A DNA stretch of 44,363 bases from CAYMCV01 sp964389005 (GCA_964389005.1 CAYMCV010000003.1:1-44363); one strand, 5' to 3'; counted from the stretch's first letter, positions 17,098 to 25,609 are shown. Notes: generated by a model not told the origin, from the sequence alone. A program made the numbers and translations.

Positions 17098-18378
17098 ATG
17101 ATTGACATTAAATTTTTAAGAGAGAATCCGGAAGCAGTAAAAGAGAACATTCGTAAAAAATTCCAAGAGGAGAAACTTTCTCTTGTGGATGAAGTAATTG
17201 CCCTGGATGCGGAAAGAAGAAAAACACAGCAGGAAGCGGATGAACTGAAGGCGAACAGAAACAAACTTTCCAAGCAAATCGGTGCATTAAAGGCACAGGG
17301 AAAAGAAGAAGAGATTGCGGCAGTAAAGGCCGAAGTTGAAAAGGATTCCGAAATGCTGGAGCAGTTATCCGAGAAGCAGAAGGAATTGGAAGAAAAAACG
17401 ACAAAAATCATGATGGTAATACCGAATATCATTGATCCCTCGGTTCCCATCGGAAAAGATGATACAGAGAACGTAGAAGTAACAAAATACGGGGAACCTG
17501 TAGTTCCGGATTTTGAAATACCGTATCATACCGAGATAATGGAGAAATTGAACGGTATTGATTTGGACAGCGCCGGTAAGGTTGCCGGAAACGGTTTCTA
17601 TTATTTGATGGGTGACATTGCAAGACTTCATTCCGCAGTTATCAGTTACGCACGTGATTTTATGATTGACAGAGGATTCACATATTGCATTCCTCCTTTT
17701 ATGATTCGTAGTAATGTCGTAACGGGTGTGATGAGTTTTGCGGAAATGGATGCCATGATGTACAAGATTGAGGGCGAAGATTTGTATCTCATCGGAACAA
17801 GTGAGCATTCCATGATAGGTAAATTCATCGACACATTGGTTCCGGAAGGAGAACTTCCGAAAACACTGACAAGTTACTCCCCTTGTTTCCGTAAAGAAAA
17901 GGGTGCGCACGGTATCGAAGAACGAGGTGTTTATCGAATTCACCAATTTGAGAAGCAAGAAATGATCGTTGTCTGCAAACCCGAAGAAAGTCCTATGTGG
18001 TTTGATAAATTATGGCAGAATACCGTTGATTTGTTCCGTTCCATGGATATTCCGGTTCGTACATTGGAGTGTTGTTCCGGAGACTTAGCGGATTTGAAGG
18101 TCAAATCTTTTGATGTGGAAGCATGGTCGCCGCGCCAGAAGAAGTATTTTGAGGTTGGCAGTTGTTCCAATCTCGGAGATGCACAGGCAAGACGGTTAAA
18201 AATCAGAGTAAACGGTGAAAACGGAAAATACTTTGCGCATACACTAAATAATACGGTGGTTGCACCGCCCAGAATGCTAATTGCGTTTTTGGAGAATAAT
18301 TTACAGGAGGACGGCTCGATTCGTATTCCTCTGGTATTACAACCGTATATGGGTGGAAAGACAGAGATTCGTCCGTAA
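17098..18378 (+). CDS. serS: Seryl-tRNA synthetase
   Basis: This class II synthetase charges tRNA-Ser. The 426 residues begin with the long antiparallel coiled-coil arm (residues about 30-100, rich in Glu/Lys). The catalytic domain follows, with motif 2 FRKEKGAHGIEERGVYRIHQ and motif 3 in VVAPPRMLIAFLENNLQEDG. A GGAGAG site precedes the ATG. The C-terminal LQPYMGGKTEIRP is typical. Confidence 0.97.
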   Translation: MIDIKFLRENPEAVKENIRKKFQEEKLSLVDEVIALDAERRKTQQEADELKANRNKLSKQIGALKAQGKEEEIAAVKAEVEKDSEMLEQLSEKQKELEEKTTKIMMVIPNIIDPSVPIGKDDTENVEVTKYGEPVVPDFEIPYHTEIMEKLNGIDLDSAGKVAGNGFYYLMGDIARLHSAVISYARDFMIDRGFTYCIPPFMIRSNVVTGVMSFAEMDAMMYKIEGEDLYLIGTSEHSMIGKFIDTLVPEGELPKTLTSYSPCFRKEKGAHGIEERGVYRIHQFEKQEMIVVCKPEESPMWFDKLWQNTVDLFRSMDIPVRTLECCSGDLADLKVKSFDVEAWSPRQKKYFEVGSCSNLGDAQARRLKIRVNGENGKYFAHTLNNTVVAPPRMLIAFLENNLQEDGSIRIPLVLQPYMGGKTEIRP

Positions 18379-18392
18379 AGAGGTGAGAACGA

Positions 18393-19274
18393 TTGCATAA
18401 ATTCATGCGTGCCATTGGGTTCAGTAACTACACGTCGAGAGATAAAATTACCGAACTGATGGATGAGATTATCAGAACGGCACCGCAGAAATCCTACACT
18501 TCCATAGAAGGTGATATTCTGTTTGCTGAATTTTATAAAGATTTCGCTCCGAACATCGGTATCGGTGTTCGGGGTGAATATGATGAGGAAAACAATTTTC
18601 ATTTTGAATATTATTTTCCTTATTTGCGTGCGATTCATTATAGCTCATCTGAGGATATTGTCGTTGAAAGACATGCGGAGAAAGAATCCTATGCCGGCGT
18701 GTGCGATGATATCAAAGTCGGTGTTTCGTTGATTTTTTATTTGCAAAATGTAGTTAGTTATTTGAAGCTAAAAAACACCAATCGTCTCGGAGCTTGTCCC
18801 ACCACATTGAATCTATCGGCGTTGTCGCTCAAAGGCAGCATTATGATGCCCATTGAAAAACCAATGGATTTAGCTGCTCGTTCACAGAAAGAGACGCAGG
18901 CGAGAAACCAATTGATTGCCGCTGCGAGACAGGGAAACGAAGATGCAATCGAGACATTGACATTGGAAGATATGGATATGTACACGGCAATTTCCAAAAA
19001 GATTCATCAGACGGATGTTTTTACATTGGTAGATACGTATTTTATGCCTTATGGTGTAGAGTGTGATCACTATTCCGTACTGGGCGAGATTACTGCTTGC
19101 GAGAAGGTGATGAATTCGCTCACATACGAGGAGATGTATATACTTACGGTTGATTGCAACGATTTGTTGTTTGATGTTTGCATTAATGAAGAAGACTTGT
19201 TCGGAGAGCCGGAGGTCGGTCGTCGTTTCAAAGGAACCATATGGATGCAGGGTTTTATCCAGTTCAACGAATAG
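18393..19274 (+). CDS. DUF3881 family protein
   Basis: This 293-residue protein of unknown function is restricted mostly to Lachnospiraceae. The conserved start HKFMRAIGFSNYTSRDKI and the FEYYFPYLRA and RLGACPTTLNLSALSLKG segments fit the family. No signal peptide or membrane segment is seen. A TTG start at 18393 is preferred: GAGGTGA sits six bases upstream, whereas the first ATG (18405) would be 18 away. It follows serS by 14 bases and precedes the tRNA-Arg gene. Confidence 0.85.
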   Translation: MHKFMRAIGFSNYTSRDKITELMDEIIRTAPQKSYTSIEGDILFAEFYKDFAPNIGIGVRGEYDEENNFHFEYYFPYLRAIHYSSSEDIVVERHAEKESYAGVCDDIKVGVSLIFYLQNVVSYLKLKNTNRLGACPTTLNLSALSLKGSIMMPIEKPMDLAARSQKETQARNQLIAAARQGNEDAIETLTLEDMDMYTAISKKIHQTDVFTLVDTYFMPYGVECDHYSVLGEITACEKVMNSLTYEEMYILTVDCNDLLFDVCINEEDLFGEPEVGRRFKGTIWMQGFIQFNE

Positions 19275-19284
19275 GATTTTGGAC

Positions 19285-19313
19285 TTGCAAAAAGAATATG
19301 AAATCGATATAAT
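19285..19313 (+). promoter_or_regulatory. Promoter of tRNA-Arg
   Basis: TTGCAA (19285-19290) and TATAAT (19308-19313) with a 17-base spacer, 23 bases before the mature tRNA 5' end. Confidence 0.8.
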
Positions 19314-19336
19314 GATTGAAGTTAAAAAGTAAATAT

Positions 19337-19408
19337 GTCCTCATAGTTCAATGGATAGAACAGGCCCCTCCTAAGGGTCAGATCGGGGTTCGACTCCCCG
19401 TGCGGACG
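19337..19408 (+). tRNA. tRNA-Arg (anticodon CCT)
   Basis: The cloverleaf is clear. The D stem is GTTC/GAAC, the anticodon stem is GGCCC/GGGTC with loop CTCCTAA (anticodon CCT), and the T arm is CGGGG/CCCCG with loop TTCGACT. The acceptor stem GTCCTCA/TGCGGAC has six good pairs but a T-C mismatch at position 5-68. No CCA is encoded. The 3' half, from the anticodon stem to the end, is repeated at 25534, which makes this gene the integration site of the following segment. Confidence 0.93.
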
Positions 19409-19419
19409 TTAAGTGTTTA
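19364..19419. repeat. attL-like direct repeat (3' half of tRNA-Arg)
   Basis: Forty-nine bases (19364-19412) are identical to 25534-25582. The match extends to 56 bases with one mismatch. The repeat starts in the anticodon stem and runs through the tRNA 3' end, typical of tyrosine-recombinase attachment sites in tRNA genes. Confidence 0.9.
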
Positions 19420-19467
19420 TGCGGATTTCAGCGATTTTGGAACTCGCATAAATCATTTTTGGGGCTG

Positions 19468-19969
19468 ATGAAATTTTACATACGTTGCCGACACGGTTCT
19501 GAATCAGTTTGCAAACAAAAAGGGTCATTTTGCAAACATTTCTCAAAAGCATATTTTGGAAGAGGAACTGCAAACAAAGGTGGCGCATCGTAAAACACAA
19601 AGAATGATTCTTATTTAAGTCGCACTAGTTTTGGACTAGTATTACATGAATGTAATACTAGATTATGGAACGGTATTCTGAGCGAAGCACACAGGCTCCT
19701 AAAACCGAATGGTAAGCTGATTATACTTGAATGGGATGAGCTGACAAGGATAAGCAGAAAAATCAAGTTTGCACCGTTATTTCTCATGGAAGTCATGGCG
19801 AACCGTAATTATTTCCGGCGATTTTATTACAGTGACAAAAGAAAGATTTTTATGAAATACCGATTTCAGGTTGTTACAGAACAAAAATGCAATTATACTT
19901 CGGTGATGTCTCTTCAAAGGGAAGTTAAAGGAGGAAGCCATGCGTATATTGATAGCAGAAGATGAACAG
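19468..19969 (+). pseudogene. Remnant reading frame ending in a SAM-methyltransferase-like C-terminus
   Basis: One frame runs from ATG 19468 (MKFYIRCRHGSESVCKQKG) to a TAA at 19591-19593, then stays open to 19969. From about 19663 it reads LWNGILSEAHRLLKPNGKLI and ILEWDELTRISRKIKF, a good match to the C-terminal half of class I SAM methyltransferases (the ...EAxRLLKPxGxLIIxE element). The SAM-binding first half is missing, and a palindrome sits at the junction (19636-19661). The cysteine-rich front part does not look like methyltransferase, so this is probably a junction of an unrelated element with a truncated gene. The frame overlaps the next gene start by 30 bases. Confidence 0.6.
19636..19661. 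repeat. Perfect 12-bp inverted repeat
   Basis: CTAGTATTACAT (19636-19647) and ATGTAATACTAG (19650-19661) are separated by two bases. ACTAGT also occurs twice just upstream (19624-19629, 19635-19640). It lies exactly where methyltransferase-like sequence begins, so it may be an element end or a terminator-like hairpin. Confidence 0.75.
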
Positions 19970-20611
19970 GAGATAGCAAAAGCATTGAAAGTCATCCTTG
20001 AGCGAAACCGGTATTCCGTTGACACAGTGGATAATGGAGAAGACGCACTCGATTATATCGAAAGCGGAAACTATGACATTGCCGTTCTTGATATCATGAT
20101 GCCTATTCTGGATGGAATCAGTGTGTTACGTGAAGTCCGGAACAGGAAAAATTCAATTCCGGTGCTTCTTCTCACTGCAAAGAGTGAGGTTGAGGATCGT
20201 GTGGCAGGGCTGAATGCCGGAGCTGACGACTATCTGTCGAAACCCTTTGCAACGAATGAACTTCTGGCAAGGGTCAATGCCCTGTCACGCAGGGTGAGTG
20301 CCTACCTGCCGGATGTGTTAACCTTCGGCAATACCTCCCTGGACTGCACTTCCTATATCCTTTCTACCACCAAAGAGAATGTGAAACTAAATAATAAAGA
20401 ATTTCAAATGATGGAACTTTTTATCCGGAGTCCACATGCGGTTTTCTCCACCGACCGACTTATGGAGCGAATCTGGGGATACGATTCCGAATCTGAGATT
20501 GATGTCGTGTGGGCTTATATTGCATTCCTGCGTAAAAAGCTGAAGGCGATCGGAGCGGAAATCGAAATCCGTACTGTACGGGGTGCAGGATATTCATTAG
20601 AGGAAATGTAA
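19940..20611 (+). CDS. OmpR/PhoB-family response regulator
   Basis: This DNA-binding response regulator has 223 residues. The receiver domain has acidic residues AEDEQ (6-10), phospho-acceptor Asp51 (AVLDIMMPILDG), LLTAKSE and the Lys in LSKPF. A winged-helix trans_reg_C domain follows, ending VRGAGYSLEEM. The start is set by AAAGGAGG at about 19928-19935. Its stop overlaps the ATG of the histidine kinase, so the pair is translationally coupled. The convergent cotH/DUF4956/VTC genes are the obvious candidate targets within the island (inference). Confidence 0.95.
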   Translation: MRILIAEDEQEIAKALKVILERNRYSVDTVDNGEDALDYIESGNYDIAVLDIMMPILDGISVLREVRNRKNSIPVLLLTAKSEVEDRVAGLNAGADDYLSKPFATNELLARVNALSRRVSAYLPDVLTFGNTSLDCTSYILSTTKENVKLNNKEFQMMELFIRSPHAVFSTDRLMERIWGYDSESEIDVVWAYIAFLRKKLKAIGAEIEIRTVRGAGYSLEEM

Positions 20612-21828
20612 TGGAAAAAAAATTACGAAGCAAATTCATACTGATGTCAATGCTGGCATTGCTGGTTGTTCTTGTCCTGCTGTTCGGAAGCATTAATATC
20701 GTAAATTATGTCGTTAATACAAGAACCCAGGATACAATACTTGAAAGAATTACTGCAGGCGGATTTCGGATGCCACCGCCGGATATGATACCGGATTTAC
20801 CCTTCGGTTTTCCGGTTTCTCCGGAAAGCAGCGCCATGACAAGGTTTTTTACAGTGAGTATTGATAAGAACGGAGAAGTAACATCAAAGGGAATGGACTT
20901 TATTTCTTCTGTCAATGCGGAGGAAGCAGAAGAATATGCAAACAAGGTTTTAGATAATGGAAAGAAATCCGGATATCTTGGCGAATACCGTTATTTGGTT
21001 TATGAAAACAATAATGGTACTTCCGTAACATTCCTGAATAGTGCAAGCCAGCTGCAGCAGATACGTACCATTTTGCTATTATCCCTTCTGCTTGGTACTG
21101 CCTGCTTTATTCTTATGTTCATCCTTGTACTTATTTTCTCGAAGCGGGCTGTCGCACCTTATATGAAAAACGTTGAAATCCAAAAACGGTTTATAACTGA
21201 TGCAAGCCATGAACTAAAGACCCCGCTGACGGCTATTTCCACCAGCGCTGATGTACTGGCGCTTGATGATTCTGCCAACGAGTGGATCATGAACATACGT
21301 AACCAGACACAAAAAATGTCAAAACTGGTTTCGAATCTTGTGATGATGTCACGGCTGGACGAAGAACATCCAATACCGGAGAAGTATGAATTCCCACTTA
21401 GTGAGGCACTTTGGGAAAGTACCGAACCCTTTAGTGCCACAGCAAAGGCAACTGGTAAAAACTTTGAAGTTCACATTGAGGAAGGCATGAAACTGTTCGG
21501 TGATGTGGTTTCGTTCCAACAGATGATTTCGGTGCTTCTTGACAACGCACTCAAGTATTCCAATGACGGCGGCTATATCCGTCTTGATGCTTACCGTAAA
21601 AAAACAAAAATCTGCATCGAGGTATTTAATACCTGCGAGCAGATTGATATAAAGAACCTGAACCGGCTTTTCGACCGCTTTTACCGTGCCGACCCTTCGC
21701 GCTCCGGAAAAACCGGGGGCACTGGGGTCGGATTGTCTATAGCAAAAGCAATTGCTAACGCACATGGCGGTAATATTACGGTTAAAAGCCAGAGTGGAAA
21801 CTCGATAGTATTTAAGGTGATTATTTAA
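20611..21828 (+). CDS. Membrane sensor histidine kinase
   Basis: This 405-residue kinase is the partner of the preceding regulator. Two transmembrane segments (about 10-32 and 150-174) frame an extracellular domain of about 115 residues that includes a Pro/Met-rich piece (GGFRMPPPDMIPDLPFGFP). The HisKA box is ITDASHELKTPLTAIS. The HATPase has N box DNALKYS, G1 FDRFYRADPSRSGKTGG and G2 GTGVGLSIAKAI. There is no HAMP domain of normal length. It ends ten bases before the end of the convergent cotH-like gene. Confidence 0.94.
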   Translation: MEKKLRSKFILMSMLALLVVLVLLFGSINIVNYVVNTRTQDTILERITAGGFRMPPPDMIPDLPFGFPVSPESSAMTRFFTVSIDKNGEVTSKGMDFISSVNAEEAEEYANKVLDNGKKSGYLGEYRYLVYENNNGTSVTFLNSASQLQQIRTILLLSLLLGTACFILMFILVLIFSKRAVAPYMKNVEIQKRFITDASHELKTPLTAISTSADVLALDDSANEWIMNIRNQTQKMSKLVSNLVMMSRLDEEHPIPEKYEFPLSEALWESTEPFSATAKATGKNFEVHIEEGMKLFGDVVSFQQMISVLLDNALKYSNDGGYIRLDAYRKKTKICIEVFNTCEQIDIKNLNRLFDRFYRADPSRSGKTGGTGVGLSIAKAIANAHGGNITVKSQSGNSIVFKVII

Positions 21829-21838
21829 CTACATCTAT

Positions 21839-23630
21839 TCATCTTCTTGAATTCCTTTTATACAGGCATGCAAAGACGATACCCGCAGTGACTACAACTG
21901 CACTGATAATGATCCAAATAATATTTCCAGAAGTTCCTAAACCGGAACCTGTCTGGAAGCCGGACGGCATACTTCCGCCGAACTGTGAAGAATCAAATCC
22001 ATCCGGCTTTTTTCCACCGAACTGCGAGGGGTCAAATCCTTCCGGCATGCTTCCGTCGAACTGTGAAGGATCAAAGTCCTCTGGCATACTTCCAAGCTGA
22101 GTTACCTCAAGGTCTTCCGGTGTGGTCGCATTTAGTTGAGATGCATCGGTATCATCTGATTTCAGTTCCCTGTTCTTCTCTCCGATGTTATTAAAACCGC
22201 TTCCTCCACCCATCGAGAAGGTACCCATTGCCGAGATATCAATGGACGAAGCATCCACTAAAGCTGCCGAATTTGACCGCTGGCCTGTCGTCGTTGACGG
22301 AATTGTTCCGTCGAGCTGTCCTTTAATGCTTTCTGCACGGAGCTTTACCGTATTGTATAACATGGCTGTTGCTGCCGTATATTCCTCATAGGTATACATG
22401 GCATTCAGGTCTGTCTCAACCAGTTCATCTATTTGTGAGCGCAGATTGTTGTAGAACGAATCAAATTCACCGCCGTCTACATATTTTTCTGCGAGCTGTT
22501 GGTAATACTCATGATATTTTGCCATATATTCCTCATTTTCAAGCAGGACATCAAAAAACGTTGTCCCGGAAAATGGAGTATCAATCGGATCATTGATGAC
22601 AGAGGATGCTCCACTGACACCATTTGCGCTCATCCCGCCAAAAGAAAGGTTGTAATCCCATGGCAGTATATTTAACTGACCATTATATTCATATAAGTAG
22701 TAATTATGTGCCATGTTTCCGCTGAGGCTGTCATCATTGACTGCGAAAGAATGAACGGCCATATACTTTAATATGTTATCAACATCAAGGGACTTTTCAA
22801 TCTCATTTCCTTCACTGATATTCTTTAGTGCCGTGACAACGCGTTTATGGTCTGAATCTGAGCTGTCGGTGACCGCACCATCCCAGATTGTCGAATAGCT
22901 GTCGAGGTCATCATCCGTGTACTCCAGGTTTGCACCGCCACCACCAAGCGAAAAGCCGCCGAAATTCATACTCCTTTTACCTGTATCCGGTTGACCGGAT
23001 GAGCTGTCATCATTGCCCATATCGCCGCCAATATTCATACTGTCCGGCTTATACAGGTTCCCGTTCCCTACACCATAATTACGGAGTAAAAAACTGTCCT
23101 CTACCGCCTCAACTGCCAGATAAACTCCCCAGTAGCTGCCATTCATGGATATTTCAGCGTAATTGTAAAGTGAAGCATCGGCACCGAGATACTGGTACNN
23201 NNNNNNNNATATCAGTTTATCAAGACCAAAGCAGGTTTGCCCGTCAATATACTGGTCAAATTCCAGTTTGAAGCTGTAACGGTCATTGTCTGCATCCATT
23301 GCAATCGCAGAAAGGCTTGTATTTCCCTTTGGACGGATGCCGACACTATAAAAGGTTTTTCCATTTACAATAACATCGCATTGATAATAAACTTCACTGG
23401 TTGCATTATCCAGCATTTCATTCCATTGCTCCGCATCCATCTTAATATCAACACTGATTATCTTGTCTGTGTCAAATAACTCTGTTTCATATTCCATTGT
23501 CACTCCCGTGCCACCGAGTGCTTCCGTCAGCTCACCTGCGTATNNNNNNNNNNAAACCACACAGGCAGAGGATGACAGCAACGGTAACGATGACTGAGAC
23601 AATGGCAGTTATATGTTTACTTGAAATCAT
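21839..23630 (-). CDS. CotH-kinase-family exported/membrane protein with C-terminal repeat tail (two assembly gaps)
   Basis: CotH proteins are secreted protein kinases first known from spore coats. The true start is ATG 23630 (GGAGG seven bases upstream), giving a membrane anchor MISSKHITAIVSVIVTVAVI. After a 10-N gap (23544-23553) comes the CotH core: GIRPKGNTSLSAIA, FKLEFDQYIDGQTCFGLDKL, a second gap (23199-23208, probably hiding real sequence), then GSYWGVYLAVEAVEDSFLLRN. The core ends in the catalytic-type segment LNILPWDYNLSFGG. The tail has a degenerate 13-residue repeat (MPEGFDPSQFGG-like, four or more copies) and a final transmembrane helix (IIWIIISAVVVTAGIVFACL). It forms an operon with DUF4956 and VTC-domain genes. 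Spore function is not implied. Confidence 0.88.
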
Positions 23631-23655
23631 GCCAAACCTCCATTACTCTATGTAT

Positions 23656-24327
23656 TTACGACATATACTCGCCATTATAGCTGACAAGAACTGCATTGTT
23701 TACTCCGTCAATCTGGCAGATTCCGTTGACAAAGGAGGTAGAAGCATCCTTCATCCGTACTTCAACCGTAAATTCAACATTGTCACGACTGACGGTCTTG
23801 GACTTCACAACATATTTCTCAACTTCCTTTTCCAGTGAAGCAAGTACACTTTTCTCCGCCTTCACATCCGTACAGGTAACCACAAGGATATACGGATTCG
23901 TATGGGATTTCCGGTTTGCAAAGATGAGTAGAACAACACCGATAATGACGGAACCGATAGCAGCAAGAGGAATCATTCCTGCTCCGATAACAATACCAAC
24001 GGCTAGTGACCAGAACAGAAACACGATTTCCATTGGTTCTTTGATAGCGGAACGGAACCGAACGATAGACAACGCACCGACCATACCAAGGGAAAGTACG
24101 ACATTTGATGTAACCGCCATGATAACAAGTGTTGTCACAAGTGCAAGACCCGGAAGAGCAAGTGCAAAGCCGGTGGAGTACATGACTCCGGAGAAGGTTT
24201 TTTTGTAAACAAGGAAGATGAAAAGTCCGAGCGCAAGCGCTAAGGAAAGACCGATTACGGTGTCAATAATTGAAAACTCTGTTACACTTTCTAGAAAACT
24301 GGATTTAAAAATATCGTTAAAGCTCAT
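23656..24327 (-). CDS. DUF4956 polytopic membrane protein
   Basis: This 223-residue membrane protein is of unknown function. Transmembrane segments are seen at about 21-40, 47-72 and 100-135 (IVFLFWSLAVGIVIGAGMIP). The conserved loop between them, LSLGMVGALSIVRFRSAIKE, is the family's signature. A cytosolic C-terminal domain of about 80 residues has a ferredoxin-like look. It sits 25 bases upstream of the cotH-like gene and 64 bases downstream of the VTC gene, a trio found together in many Gram-positive bacteria. Confidence 0.88.
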   Translation of the reverse strand: MSFNDIFKSSFLESVTEFSIIDTVIGLSLALALGLFIFLVYKKTFSGVMYSTGFALALPGLALVTTLVIMAVTSNVVLSLGMVGALSIVRFRSAIKEPMEIVFLFWSLAVGIVIGAGMIPLAAIGSVIIGVVLLIFANRKSHTNPYILVVTCTDVKAEKSVLASLEKEVEKYVVKSKTVSRDNVEFTVEVRMKDASTSFVNGICQIDGVNNAVLVSYNGEYMS

Positions 24328-24391
24328 AAGTATACACTCCTTTTAATTTTATTTCATATGTTTTATAACAAGCATGGACGAAAGTCTCTTT

Positions 24392-25078
24392 TCAGCCAAA
24401 CCGGCGTGAAGTACTGTATTTTGAAAATGCTATCTGCCTACAGTTCTCCGACTGTACGAGGCAGGCAATAATGTCAGGTAAAAAATCATCATACTTTACT
24501 TCAAGTATCGTATGTCCGGGCTCTTCGGTAACTTCAATGTCTGTATCCGACAGGAAATCTCGGCTGTAAAGTGAACTGCGTATCTCGGTATCAAAAGTGA
24601 CTCTGACATTTCCTACTGAGAATATATATGGTTCTCTTATGTAGCTGACAACGACCCGGGGACGAAGCTGCTGTATTTTCATTTTCACATACAGCTCGCG
24701 GGTTAAGTCGTTCTTGTGGGACATCATCCAGGCAGTATCACCGGAGATGAAGCACTTCAGTTCTTCTTCTGACCATTCTGCGTCAATTTTCATTGTCAGC
24801 TGGTTAACCTTCATTTTCTTTTCCAACGTAACGAAGGAAAAATCATCATTATACCAGCGGATACGAAATTTTTCCCGCTTTGCTGCCCCATTAATTTTCT
24901 CCTGCAGGGCTTTATCGTTGTAATTGTCGAAATAGATACTTCGAATTAAATATTTCCCGCTTTCACTGACGTGCGGATCCGCTTTCATGACTGTACGGAT
25001 CCGTGAACGCAGTGCCAGGTAAGCAGAGTAGTTGATATCATATTTCAACTCATGCCGGTAATGGGCATCCTTATTCAT
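24392..25078 (-). CDS. VTC-domain polyphosphate polymerase-like protein
   Basis: The VTC domain is the tunnel-shaped catalytic domain of eukaryotic polyphosphate polymerase Vtc4. In this 228-residue protein the charged residues expected to line the tunnel are present: E10 and K12 (RHELKYDI), R46 (LIRSIYFDN), R72/R74 (FRIRWYN), the EKK triplet at 86-88 and a late acidic/lysine strand LEVKYDDFLPD. There is no membrane segment, so it presumably works with DUF4956 in the membrane. GAGGG lies before the ATG. It is first gene of the minus-strand operon VTC-DUF4956-cotH. Polyphosphate synthesis is inferred from the family, not shown. Confidence 0.88.
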   Translation of the reverse strand: MNKDAHYRHELKYDINYSAYLALRSRIRTVMKADPHVSESGKYLIRSIYFDNYNDKALQEKINGAAKREKFRIRWYNDDFSFVTLEKKMKVNQLTMKIDAEWSEEELKCFISGDTAWMMSHKNDLTRELYVKMKIQQLRPRVVVSYIREPYIFSVGNVRVTFDTEIRSSLYSRDFLSDTDIEVTEEPGHTILEVKYDDFLPDIIACLVQSENCRQIAFSKYSTSRRFG

Positions 25079-25143
25079 ACTTATCCCTCTTTTCTTTAAA
25101 TTTCCGAAGCAATCGGTTCGGCTCCTGATTGTCGAATGACTCT

Positions 25144-25149
25144 ATTATA
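25144..25149 (-). promoter_or_regulatory. -10 element candidate for the VTC-DUF4956-cotH operon
   Basis: TATAAT on the minus strand, about 66 bases upstream of the VTC start. No clear -35 is visible, as expected if a response regulator activates it. Confidence 0.45.
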
Positions 25150-25310
25150 TAGGGCATACCTAAATGAACTTGAAAAAAACTGATGTTGCTTATGAGTTGA
25201 TTATCTTTTTTATAATCATGCAAATTCGTATTTTACTGGAAAGCAAAGTGTGTTATAGTGTAATCATTATGACAGATAAGTGATAACCCTAAATTTTCGG
25301 CGGTGAGATT

Positions 25311-25457
25311 ATGGAAGAGAAGATTACTTTATGTGGAGACAGCTGTATGGAATGCCCGAGATACAATGCCCACAGTGATGAAGAATTAAAAGCGGTAGCA
25401 GAATTGTGGCATAGAATTGGCTGGAACAAAACGATTGTCACTGGGGGTACAGGATAA
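25311..25457 (+). pseudogene. Truncated DUF3795-type protein
   Basis: This 48-codon frame reads MEEKITLCGDSCMECPRYNA and then DEELKAVAELWHRIGW, like the cysteine-rich N-terminus of DUF3795 proteins (normally about 100 residues or more). It stops soon after with unrelated residues (VTGGTG) about 75 bases before the right tRNA repeat. The remaining cysteines of the family are lost. It is best read as a gene cut at the island edge. Confidence 0.65.
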
Positions 25458-25533
25458 ACTGAATAATTGAAGAAAAGATAGCAGTATCAAGGACTTACAG
25501 GGATGCGAAGAGATACACCGGTAGCGTAAAAAT

Positions 25534-25589
25534 GCCCCTCCTAAGGGTCAGATCGGGGTTCGACTCCCCGTGCGGACGTTAAATGTTTA
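25534..25589. repeat. attR-like direct repeat of the tRNA-Arg 3' half
   Basis: Bases 25534-25582 duplicate 19364-19412 exactly. The upstream 5' half of a tRNA is absent (no D arm), so this is a displaced tRNA end and not a second gene. A further seven bases match with one difference. Confidence 0.9.
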
Positions 25590-25609
25590 AGAAATCAGAG
25601 GGAATACAG

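Larger units (their letters stand above)
19364..25589. mobile_element. tRNA-Arg-bounded genomic island or island remnant carrying a CotH/VTC cassette
   Basis: The segment is framed by the 49-bp perfect repeat of the tRNA-Arg 3' half. It holds a methyltransferase remnant, an OmpR-type regulator and kinase, and the opposing genes cotH-like, DUF4956 and VTC-domain, plus a truncated DUF3795 gene. There is no integrase, excisionase or relaxase in the visible sequence, so it is probably a decayed or trimmed element, or was mobilised in trans. A short open frame ending inside the right repeat (about 25464-25582, ending SGFDSPCGR) could be the tail of a lost gene. Two of the five assembly gaps lie inside it and one just beyond its right end. 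Confidence 0.7.

Noticed and set aside
21888..22194. Plus-strand ORFs opposite the cotH tail
   Set aside because: They mirror the Pro/Ser/Phe-rich repeats of the minus-strand gene and lack ribosome-binding sites.
23199..23208. Frameshift mutation in the cotH-like gene
   Set aside because: The frame change coincides with an N run of arbitrary length, so nothing can be said about a real frameshift.
25534..25582. Second tRNA-Arg gene
   Set aside because: Only the 3' half matches; the bases upstream do not form a D arm or 5' acceptor strand.
25464..25582. Integrase C-terminus ending in the att repeat
   Set aside because: The frame is open but shows no R-H-R-Y motif residues of tyrosine recombinases; kept only as a possibility in the island entry.
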